Origin: Clostridiaceae bacterium
Lineage (GTDB): Bacteria > Bacillota > Clostridia > DSM-8532
Assembly (NCBI GenBank): GCA_025361665.1
Contig: JANYKF010000200.1
Location: 1-7,981 of the forward strand
Length of the DNA: 7,981 nucleotides
Direction: 5' to 3'
Below the pieces are notes generated by a model. The model ran no database searches, was not told the origin of the DNA, and was given only the letters and a program-made list of their open reading frames with translations. Positions 1-5,780 of the stretch are shown here, in pieces. Position 1 is the first letter of the stretch. The number at the start of each line of letters is the position of its first letter. The position numbers were made by a program, and so were the translations under genes.

Positions 1-34
1 CTTTATCTTCACCGGCTCTTTATCTTCACCGGCT
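1..34. repeat. Perfect 17-bp tandem duplication at the 3' end of the cyclophilin gene
   Basis: The unit CTTTATCTTCACCGGCT occurs at 1-17 and again at 18-34 with no mismatch. Seventeen is not a multiple of three, so the second copy is read in another frame. The TGA stop of the cyclophilin (complement of 9-11) comes from the downstream copy, while the same bases in the first-read copy encode Pro-Val-Lys. Whether more copies lie to the left cannot be seen because the window begins here. Confidence 0.95.
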
Positions 35-539
35 CCTTGGGCGCATAGTCACCCAATTCCACGGTCATGGATATGATCTTCTGTTCTGTCAGCGGCCGAT
101 CCTGTCTGTTCTTCGGCAGATCTGCAATGCGGTCCAGCTCCTTGAAGCCATCGATCATTTTGCCGAAAGCGGCGTATTGGCCATCCAGATGGGGAGAATT
201 CCTGTGCATGAGGAAGAACTGGGAACCTGCTGAGTCAGGATGTCCTGAGCGGGCCATCGAGATGACGCCGCGTTCGTGGACGAGGTCGTTTTTCACGCCA
301 TTGCCACGGAATTCGCCCTTGATGCCGTATCCGGGACCGCCCATGCCGGTGCCGTCCGGATCGCCGCCCTGAAGCATGAATCCATTGATGACCCGGTGAA
401 AGACAACCCCGTTGTAGAAACCTTTCTGAACAAGAAAGATGAAGTTGTCGACAGTGTTCGGGGCAATGTCCGGATACAATTCGACGTTCATGACGCCGCC
501 TGATTCCGTGGTGATGGTGACAATTGGATTTTTACCCAT
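9..539 (-). CDS. Cyclophilin-type peptidyl-prolyl cis-trans isomerase, single domain, cytoplasmic
   Basis: The 176-residue product is a complete cyclophilin fold; it catalyses cis-trans isomerisation of Xaa-Pro bonds and assists protein folding. The signature FHRVINGFMLQGGDP spans residues 47-61, with the expected catalytic R49, F54 and Q57 (family knowledge from human CypA R55/F60/Q63). GSQFFLMH (105-112) and LDGQYAAFG (118-126) complete the active-site cleft. The residue aligning with CypA W121 is H117, as in many cyclosporin-insensitive bacterial members. There is no signal peptide or membrane segment, so it should be cytoplasmic. The ATG at 539 is preceded by AAGGGGA about 7 nt upstream. 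The gene stands alone behind its own promoter (625-633). Oddity: the C-terminal codons lie in a perfect 17-bp tandem duplication that determines where the protein stops. The family assignment is essentially certain; the specific substrate is unknown. Confidence 0.96.
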   Translation of the reverse strand: MGKNPIVTITTESGGVMNVELYPDIAPNTVDNFIFLVQKGFYNGVVFHRVINGFMLQGGDPDGTGMGGPGYGIKGEFRGNGVKNDLVHERGVISMARSGHPDSAGSQFFLMHRNSPHLDGQYAAFGKMIDGFKELDRIADLPKNRQDRPLTEQKIISMTVELGDYAPKEPVKIKSR

Positions 540-624
540 GTTGAATCCCCTTTTCGTTCCATTTGTTTATCCGGTAGCCGCGGCCTGTCAATCGAAACTG
601 CCAAAGCGCAATTCCGGCCCGCCC

Positions 625-633
625 ATTATACCA
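625..633 (-). promoter_or_regulatory. Extended -10 promoter for the cyclophilin gene
   Basis: On the minus strand the sequence reads TGGTATAAT, a perfect extended -10 (TGn-TATAAT). No good TTGACA-like hexamer lies 16-18 bp further upstream, which is tolerated when TGn is present. Transcription would begin near 617-619, giving a leader of about 80 nt before the ATG at 539. No clear hairpin plus T-run separates this from the stop of the upstream gene at 671. Confidence 0.55.
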
Positions 634-670
634 CATCCCATACTTATCAGATCTCCCGCCCATGCAGGAC

Positions 671-1471
671 TCATTCGGACTCCCGCATCGTTTTCAGAAA
701 AGAAACGGATTCCCTCAAACCGTCGACGGACTTTGTTTCAATGACGCACCGGCAATCATGTTCTTTTGCGAACCTGATGTGGTTGGCCAGATCGACCTCG
801 CCGCTGCCGAGAACAAGGTGATTTCTGTCGGATATGGCATCATGGATGTGCATGTGCCTCACCCGGTCGGCATGTTTGAGGAGAAAGGGCGCGTCCGCAT
901 TTTGAATGGCCTGATCATGTCCGACATCCCATGTCAGGGAAAAAACATCGCTTTCAAGAAGGATTTCGACCCCGTCCTGCAAATAGGAAGGATACCCGCC
1001 GCTGTTTTCCACGCAGATCCGGATGCCGCTTCCGCCAATGGCTTTTTCACACTGCTCACGGAAGACTTTCAGCTTTTCGAGGTAGCGGTCCCTGTATAAA
1101 TCGAACAGGCATACCCGCTTGTCCGGCAAGGAAAACCAGATGCCGGGCGCCATGTGCATATTGAGGATCTCCACATCCATCCGTTTCGCCAGGTCGATCG
1201 TTCCGAAGACGGTATGCCGGTATGCATCAGCTACACGATTGTTGAAATCGCACACATTCAGGTTTTCATCGAGATGGATCGTCAGGGAGATGTTGTTGGT
1301 CGCCGCCGCCTTCCGCAGTTCATCGGCATCCATGATGCCAATCTGATACTGGGGCAGGTTCATGTTCAGCTCAATGAAATCGAGTCCCAGCTCCGTGCAC
1401 AGCTTGACGGATTCACGAATTCCCGGTTTCTCGATTAGGGTCGGCATGCCAAAGAACAACTGGTTTATCAT
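671..1471 (-). CDS. TIM-barrel sugar-phosphate isomerase/epimerase-like protein (AP endonuclease 2 / xylose isomerase-like fold)
   Basis: The 266-residue product has the strand-end motifs of the xylose isomerase-like TIM barrel in order: FIELNMN (32-38), TIHLDENLN (64-72), ILNMHMAPG (102-110), CVENSGG (153-159), LTWDVGHD (179-186), MHIHDA (207-212) and CVIETK (242-247). Likely divalent-metal ligands are E155, D182, H185, H210 and E245, placed by analogy with hydroxypyruvate isomerase and tagatose/psicose epimerase relatives. Length fits the family. No signal peptide is seen. The ATG at 1471 has GGAG 8 nt upstream; an ATG a few bases earlier runs straight into a stop, so 1471 is the natural start. 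The immediate neighbours suggest no pathway. The family covers isomerases, epimerases, dehydratases and endonuclease IV; the DNA-repair role is unlikely because the extra metal ligands and loops of Nfo are not evident. The substrate cannot be named. Confidence 0.85.
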   Translation of the reverse strand: MINQLFFGMPTLIEKPGIRESVKLCTELGLDFIELNMNLPQYQIGIMDADELRKAAATNNISLTIHLDENLNVCDFNNRVADAYRHTVFGTIDLAKRMDVEILNMHMAPGIWFSLPDKRVCLFDLYRDRYLEKLKVFREQCEKAIGGSGIRICVENSGGYPSYLQDGVEILLESDVFSLTWDVGHDQAIQNADAPFLLKHADRVRHMHIHDAISDRNHLVLGSGEVDLANHIRFAKEHDCRCVIETKSVDGLRESVSFLKTMRESE

Positions 1472-1536
1472 ATCGTCATCTCCATTATACGGTGCGGACG
1501 CCCATCACCTGCTGCGACATGTGTGCGCATACCACC

Positions 1537-1545
1537 ATCATAGCA
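1537..1545 (-). promoter_or_regulatory. Extended -10 promoter for the TIM-barrel gene
   Basis: The minus strand reads TGCTATGAT, a TGn extended -10 with one mismatch in the hexamer. The predicted start near 1530 would give a leader of about 60 nt that includes the GGAG site. A second TATAAT at 1484-1489 is too close to the ATG to supply a ribosome binding site, so this element is preferred. No clear -35 box is present. The remainder of 1472-1661 shows no coding sequence I can support. Confidence 0.4.
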
Positions 1546-1661
1546 CGTTTCAAGCCCCAACGACCATTTGGATCGCACAACGGTCCGCCGGGGAAATGCC
1601 TGCCCGTCATGAAAAAGATGCACGCACGCAGCGGCACCAGCACATCAGGACTATTCCAACA

Positions 1662-2105
1662 TCATGGATTCGTCGACAATGAGTCGACCTTCCAGGCACC
1701 CGCACCCTGCGGAACAAGGGTGATCAAGCGGACAGACCCTATCGGATCCCCTTTGGTGATGAAGGAGAAAAACGTCTCCAAGTCCTTCCGGTGGTCTTCA
1801 GTCCTTATCCAGAAGCATTTGGGCGGACTCCTTGTCATTGACCGGAGCCATCCGCCAAAGCACTGCATCCTTGAAGTTGGCCTTTGCCATGGGCCAGACC
1901 AGCTCCGCCGCCTCGACGGACGTCAACCCGCCAGAATTCTGCGTTTTCTCCGCCTCCGCAGTTTTTTCATTTTGATTGCCTGGACCGCTTGCGGCTGGGT
2001 CCGCTGCACTCCCGTCCGACGAGGCCTGCCGAGAAGCAGACAGGCAGCCGATCGTTTCACCGGGACTTGAAACCACTTGGAATCCGAAATTTCCGACATG
2101 GTCAT
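1662..2105 (-). pseudogene. Frameshifted remnant of a small lipoprotein-like gene
   Basis: Three consecutive minus-strand segments read as one protein only if the frame is switched twice. From the ATG at 2105 (GGAG 5 nt upstream) the reading runs through a basic, signal-peptide-like stretch (VKRSAACLLLG). Protein-like sequence then continues in another frame over about 2040-1800: a polar linker (QASSDGSAADPAASGPGNQ) followed by an amphipathic stretch (LTSVEAAELVWPMAKANFK). It ends at a TGA at 1798-1800. From about 1803 the first frame resumes (KDLETFFSFITKGDPIGSV, then LITLVPQGAGAWKVDS) to the TGA at 1662. The present sequence appears to lack one base near 2040-2050 and carry one extra near 1800. 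The reconstructed product would be about 148 residues. The hydrophobic core of the signal peptide looks shortened, so a small deletion is possible. I do not recognise the family. Two sequencing errors are the main alternative. Confidence 0.55.
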
Positions 2106-2153
2106 CAACTCCGACCCTTTCATTCTATTTCCATTTGTTTTGAAAAAACATCG

Positions 2154-2167
2154 GAACAGCTCTGTTC
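2154..2167. promoter_or_regulatory. Perfect 6-2-6 dyad, candidate operator upstream of the SPFH gene
   Basis: GAACAG-ct-CTGTTC is a perfect inverted repeat in the divergent intergenic region. It ends about 22 bp before the -10-like sequence at 2189-2194 and so would overlap the -35 zone. The GAAC/GTTC spacing is 6 bp, not the 4 bp of the Gram-positive LexA box, so an SOS assignment is not supported. AAACATCGG occurs on both sides of it (2146-2154 and 2175-2183). Confidence 0.4.
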
Positions 2168-2186
2168 AATCAGGAAACATCGGGTA

Positions 2187-2194
2187 TATATAGT
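2187..2194 (+). promoter_or_regulatory. Probable -10 region of the SPFH gene
   Basis: The run TATATAGT offers TATATA or TATAGT as a -10. The best -35 is only a weak TTCAAT-like match 18 bp upstream of TATAGT. A start near 2200 would place the ATG at 2195 outside the transcript and leaves a leader of about 70 nt before the preferred ATG at 2270. Confidence 0.35.
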
Positions 2195-2235
2195 ATGAGT
2201 TGTCTTTCGGTTTTTCCCAAAATCTTGAGGGGATC

Positions 2236-2264
2236 GAAAGGCGGAAAACGAAGAAAGGCGGAAA
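2236..2264 (+). repeat. Duplicated purine-rich leader with Shine-Dalgarno-like cores
   Basis: GAAAGGCGGAAA occurs perfectly at 2236-2247 and 2253-2264, a 17-bp period, just before the ATG at 2270. The second copy places GGCGG about 8 nt from the start codon and serves as the ribosome binding site. The first copy is a duplicate upstream. Confidence 0.8.
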
Positions 2265-2269
2265 GAATC

Positions 2270-3136
2270 ATGCTGTTTCTCTATGTGATCGTTGTCATCG
2301 TGGCTGTCCTGGTCCTCTTATTTCTCGCCGGCATGCGCATCGTAAGGCCGACACACAGGGGTTTGGTGGAAACTCTGGGTAAATATACGAAATTCGCCCA
2401 GCCCGGCTTCCACTGGGTCATTCCCATCATCCAAAAACTCTATCTGGTGAACATCACGGAGCAGATGGTGAACGCAGACCCCCAAGTCATCATCACGAAC
2501 GACAATTTGAATGCGACTGTTGATGCCCAGGTCTACTTCCGGGTGAAGGAAGACGAGGAAAGCGTCAAGAATTCCCAATACAATGCCGCGAATTACAAGT
2601 TCCAGATTGTGAACCTTGCCCGGACGACGCTCCGCAACATCATCGGAACCCTTTCACTCCGCTCCGCCAACAGTGAACGCGGCCGCATCAATACCGATTT
2701 GCACCAGACCTTGGAAATCGAGACAAAGCGCTGGGGTATTGACGTCATGAGGACGGAGCTGAAGGAAATCGATCCCCCGAAGGATGTCCAGGAAACCATG
2801 AACAAGGTTGTCAAGGCGGAAAATGAAAAAATCGCGGCCATCGATTTCGCGACTGCAGCGGAAACGACGGCCGACGGCATCAAGCGCTCGGAGATTAAAA
2901 AGGCTGAAGGGATCCGGCAGGCGAAAATTCTTGAAGCCGAGGGCGAGGCGCAGGCCATCAAACTCGTCAACGAGGCGGCGGAAACATACTTCAAAGGGAA
3001 CGCACAGCTGCTGCGGAAACTGCAGATGACGGAAACAGCGCTCAAGAATAATGCTAAAATCGTGATCCCGTCCAATACCGAACTGATCAATGTCATCGGA
3101 GAGATGGCCGGCGTGCTGCCCATCGACAGGAGATGA
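2270..3136 (+). CDS. SPFH/band 7 (stomatin/QmcA-like) membrane protein
   Basis: From the ATG at 2270 the product is 288 residues. It has an N-terminal hydrophobic anchor (about 2-21), then an SPFH/PHB domain (about 24-180) containing RPTHRGLVETLGKY, GFHWVIP (47-53) and the family motif ERGRINTDLHQTL (136-148). A long charged coiled coil (about 175-245) is rich in A, E and K and contains AEGIRQAKILEAEGEAQAIK. A short hydrophobic tail is typical of stomatin-like proteins. Family members oligomerise on the inner membrane, organise microdomains and often modulate membrane proteases; that role is inferred here. No NfeD partner gene is adjacent. An in-frame ATG at 2195 would add 25 residues with no SPFH similarity, but it overlaps the likely promoter, so 2270 is preferred. 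The duplicated SD-like leader lies immediately upstream. Confidence 0.92.
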   Translation: MLFLYVIVVIVAVLVLLFLAGMRIVRPTHRGLVETLGKYTKFAQPGFHWVIPIIQKLYLVNITEQMVNADPQVIITNDNLNATVDAQVYFRVKEDEESVKNSQYNAANYKFQIVNLARTTLRNIIGTLSLRSANSERGRINTDLHQTLEIETKRWGIDVMRTELKEIDPPKDVQETMNKVVKAENEKIAAIDFATAAETTADGIKRSEIKKAEGIRQAKILEAEGEAQAIKLVNEAAETYFKGNAQLLRKLQMTETALKNNAKIVIPSNTELINVIGEMAGVLPIDRR

Positions 3137-3161
3137 CCCTCGTGTCATGGGGGATGGGTCA
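3134..3161. other. Short convergent intergenic dyad containing both stop codons
   Basis: TGACCC (3134-3139) and GGGTCA (3156-3161) are inverted repeats. The left arm begins with the SPFH stop TGA; the right arm ends with the complement of the GGDEF gene's stop. The loop is 16 nt and no T-run follows on either strand, so this is at best a weak bidirectional terminator. Confidence 0.25.
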
Positions 3162-4688
3162 AGCCTTTCCGCCAAACTCGGGAGTTGTCCTGCGCCTTGA
3201 CGACTTATGCGCATACATGCGCTTGTCTGCTTCCATGAAAAGGCTTTCGACGTCCATATCTTCGCAGACCGCGTATCCAACGGAAAGACTCAGTCCGGGT
3301 CCGTTGTATTCCGGTTCTTCACAGTTCATGAGCGCTGTCAGGCGCTGCGCAATGTTCCCGGTTTTTTCAAGACTGAAATTCGGAATGAGGACAGCGAATT
3401 CATCCCCCCCGATCCGCGCAATGATATCGTGATCGCGAAATGACTGACTCAAAACAGTAGAGGCCTTCATGATCAATTTATCCCCTTCGGCGTGACCTTG
3501 CTCGTCATTGACGATCTTGAGCCCGTCAATGTCCATCACAAAAAGTGAGAGGGGTGCATACTGCGGTTTTCCGTTGAATTCCTTCAGTTTTTGATTGAAA
3601 TAGGCACGGTTGTAGATACCGGTCATCGCATCATGGATGCTGATGTGCTTATAGCTTTTTTCCGATATGTCGATTTTCTCATATTTCCGAGCATTGGAAA
3701 TGGCCAGCCCGCATACGCTTGAGATGTTTGCGGCAAAATTCAGATATTGTCGAACGTACTGAGGGAATGCAAACCCCCCCACTTCCAGCACGCCCAGTAT
3801 TTCATCCTGATGGGAAACAGGCAGCAGGAATTCCGACTCGCCCTCATGGAAAACATACCGCCTGCTTCGGTTTTCCAATAATTGCTTGATGGCAGGAGGA
3901 AAGGCGCTATAATCCGAAGTATCGATATTCCAGTAAATACATTTTCCTGATGAAAACAGCATGGTGAACGTATCTTTCAAACTTGAAATGACATCTTTTT
4001 CACTCGTCATGGAAGACAACCGGCTGATGATGTCAAACAGGGCCGCATATTCAGCGGTCTGCCTAACCCATTCACTGCTTTTCCGGGTATATTCCTCATT
4101 TTGCTGCCGTAACCGCCATTCATACACGGTGCTTTTCAAAAACAGGCATAGATAGTCGAGACCCAGGTATACCGTTTCGGAAGGCAGATCCAGATATTCC
4201 GACAAATCCTTGAGGTTTCCAAACGCAGAATCATCAAGTCCTGAATCCAGAAACATGACGGTTTTCGCAAATTCGTGATAGAACCGTCTGGCCGTGTCGC
4301 GGTCGAACCCGGCCCGCTCCATATGCAGGCGCCAACGATGCAGCCAGCCTGACGACACAAGATATCCCCCATGCCGCACATACTTTTCGATGAGCAGCGG
4401 GCCGGCAAGATGATTGAAGCATTTTTCCTGCGTGATGACGATCGTGTTCGGCCCGGCTTCCGGAATCTTTTTCAATATCGGACAATGAGCACCGCACAAC
4501 AACAGGCCGGAAGTATCGTTCTGTCCGTGCTGCATCCACCATTCACGCAATGCGTGCGAACCGGCTGACGAATAGGTGCACACGGATGGATACGCCTTGA
4601 CGACGACGTCTTCAAACCCGTTGACTTCAATTGCCTTCAAAAACTCAAGCTCAAAATTCTCACATACGATCAGGGACAGTTCTGTCAT
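3159..4688 (-). CDS. Diguanylate cyclase with N-terminal DUF1638-like domain and GAF domain
   Basis: The product (509 residues) ends in a catalytically intact GGDEF domain (about 350-500). It has metal-binding D386 in VMDIDGLK, N394, the signature GGDEF at 427-431, and an inhibitory RxxD site (R418-D421) five residues before it. It should make c-di-GMP from two GTP and be product-inhibited. Residues about 212-338 resemble a GAF domain (AALFDIISRLSS, then FLLPVSHQDEILGVLEVGG). The N-terminus (1-185) resembles DUF1638: MTELSLIVCE opening, LLLCG with C65, an EKC motif with C90, and GGYLVSSGWL (107-116) matching the family's 'GTYYLxxGW' block. Cysteines at 9, 37, 65, 69 and 90 could bind metal or cofactor. 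No transmembrane segment is seen, so it is a cytoplasmic sensor. GGAGG lies 5 nt before the ATG, and the stop of the methyltransferase gene is 15 bp upstream, so it is operon-linked. The GGDEF call is certain; the DUF1638 call is from memory of the pattern. Confidence 0.9.
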   Translation of the reverse strand: MTELSLIVCENFELEFLKAIEVNGFEDVVVKAYPSVCTYSSAGSHALREWWMQHGQNDTSGLLLCGAHCPILKKIPEAGPNTIVITQEKCFNHLAGPLLIEKYVRHGGYLVSSGWLHRWRLHMERAGFDRDTARRFYHEFAKTVMFLDSGLDDSAFGNLKDLSEYLDLPSETVYLGLDYLCLFLKSTVYEWRLRQQNEEYTRKSSEWVRQTAEYAALFDIISRLSSMTSEKDVISSLKDTFTMLFSSGKCIYWNIDTSDYSAFPPAIKQLLENRSRRYVFHEGESEFLLPVSHQDEILGVLEVGGFAFPQYVRQYLNFAANISSVCGLAISNARKYEKIDISEKSYKHISIHDAMTGIYNRAYFNQKLKEFNGKPQYAPLSLFVMDIDGLKIVNDEQGHAEGDKLIMKASTVLSQSFRDHDIIARIGGDEFAVLIPNFSLEKTGNIAQRLTALMNCEEPEYNGPGLSLSVGYAVCEDMDVESLFMEADKRMYAHKSSRRRTTPEFGGKA

Positions 4689-4703
4689 TCACTCCTCCAT
4701 GAG

Positions 4704-5780
4704 TCAAACTGCGTGCGGAACGGATGATTCGTCTGCGCGTCCGATAGGATATCCGCCCCATTGCCGGACCGCTTCCGAAATGGTCATGAGAACCTCTTCC
4801 GGTACTTGCCAGGGAATCTCCCCATGATTGTCCGACAGCAGGAATCCGCCCCCGGGAGCCCCTTTTTGAATCGCTTCCCTGACAATGCGCACCGTGTTCT
4901 GCGTATCCCAATGCACCATATCCAGACCATTCAAATTCCCCAGCAATGTCAGACGGCCTGCGGCGGCCTGTTTTGCCACGGCAAGGTCCTCCTGGGCACT
5001 GATTCCGGCAATCAGCGTCCCCGTTTTCACCAGATCGTCGAATACCGGAATGGCCATTCCCGATGCGAGATGAGTTGCCGTGGGTCCCTTGATTCGGGCA
5101 ACTGTGCGCAAATCGACTGCACAACCGGTTCGGGCATACAATTCCCGCTCGATGATGGTGGGAGATGCAAGCGGATTGAAGTAGCAAATCGCCGTGGCAC
5201 CCGCCTCCAGCTGGGCATTGGCCCATGAAACACAGAACGCCTCGTTGACTTGCATCAGCTTTTCAAAATCTGCGGGCCTGTCGTAAAGCATTTCAAGATA
5301 TCGTTCAAATCCCATCTGCATGACAGGCAGGGAATACGGGGACATCACGACACCGATGATGGGCACATTCATCCCGACTTCCTGCTTGAGCAGCGCAGTG
5401 GCCTGCAGGACCCTGGCAAGGCAAGCTGTGCTTTTCGCGTTGGGTATTTCCAACGAAGCGATCTGCGCGAAAGTCCTGATGAAGGGTTCTCCCGAATTGG
5501 GAGGACCTTCTTCGCAGTAAACCACTTCGGCGCCCCATGCCTCCACCTCAACCGGTGCGTAGAAGAAAGAATAGATGCAGTCGTTCCTGTACTTGGCCAG
5601 CATCCTGCACTGCGCGACAACCACATTCTCCGCCCGTGAAAAATAGTCACGGACAGGAAGATCCATCTCGCGCGCCCCGTAAATGGATAACAGCAGCAAC
5701 AAGGGAACACGGTCCGGCTCTTTTTGCCCGATTGCCGTCATCACCCGTTCCATGGAAGTCATTTCACGCAGCATGTTCAT
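4704..5780 (-). CDS. Uroporphyrinogen decarboxylase-family (MtaA/MtbA-like) corrinoid methyltransferase
   Basis: The 358-residue product has the length and block order of the URO-D/methylcobamide methyltransferase superfamily. It opens with an ERVMTAIGQKEPDRVP block (11-26), followed by WGAEV (82-86), a central LEAGATAICYFNPLASPTII (191-210) and KGPTATHLASG (231-241). LLGNLNGLDMV (279-289) and GGFLLSDNHGEIPWQVPEEV (311-330) close the barrel. Family members move methyl groups between a corrinoid protein and a thiol or other acceptor, not haem intermediates; the adjacent corrinoid gene supports that. The usual zinc site His-X-Cys...Cys is altered: H237 is kept, but the second position is A239 and the last is H319. 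Its ATG overlaps the corrinoid gene's stop (ATGA, 5777-5780), implying translational coupling. Internal ATGs at codons 3 and 7 are alternative starts. Substrate and acceptor are unknown. True uroporphyrinogen decarboxylase is unlikely. Confidence 0.85.
   Translation of the reverse strand: MNMLREMTSMERVMTAIGQKEPDRVPLLLLLSIYGAREMDLPVRDYFSRAENVVVAQCRMLAKYRNDCIYSFFYAPVEVEAWGAEVVYCEEGPPNSGEPFIRTFAQIASLEIPNAKSTACLARVLQATALLKQEVGMNVPIIGVVMSPYSLPVMQMGFERYLEMLYDRPADFEKLMQVNEAFCVSWANAQLEAGATAICYFNPLASPTIIERELYARTGCAVDLRTVARIKGPTATHLASGMAIPVFDDLVKTGTLIAGISAQEDLAVAKQAAAGRLTLLGNLNGLDMVHWDTQNTVRIVREAIQKGAPGGGFLLSDNHGEIPWQVPEEVLMTISEAVRQWGGYPIGRADESSVPHAV

Noticed and set aside
1484..1489. TATAAT on the minus strand just ahead of the TIM-barrel gene
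   Set aside because: Transcription from it would start within about 6 nt of the ATG and leave out the GGAG site; no -35 box is present. The upstream extended -10 at 1537-1545 fits better.
1611..1646. Possible intrinsic terminator after the lipoprotein-like remnant (stem GATGTGC/GTGCATC before TTTTT on the minus strand)
   Set aside because: The 7-bp stem needs two G-U pairs and has a 16-nt loop, so it is too weak to call.
1492..2070. Plus-strand open frame of 192 codons
   Set aside because: It lies opposite the frameshifted lipoprotein-like remnant, has no ribosome binding site, and its composition (scattered R, P, H, C) is that of an antisense shadow.
2154..2167. LexA (SOS) box
   Set aside because: The half-sites GAAC and GTTC are separated by 6 bp instead of the 4 bp of the Gram-positive LexA consensus, and the CTGT-N8-ACAG form is absent.
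2593..3280. Two long minus-strand open frames opposite the SPFH gene (176 and 208 codons)
   Set aside because: The plus strand encodes an unmistakable SPFH protein; the antisense frames show no motifs and overlap it almost completely.
4660..5226. Minus-strand 188-codon frame inside the methyltransferase gene
   Set aside because: It is an out-of-frame reading of the methyltransferase, rich in G, R, H and S, with no domain pattern.
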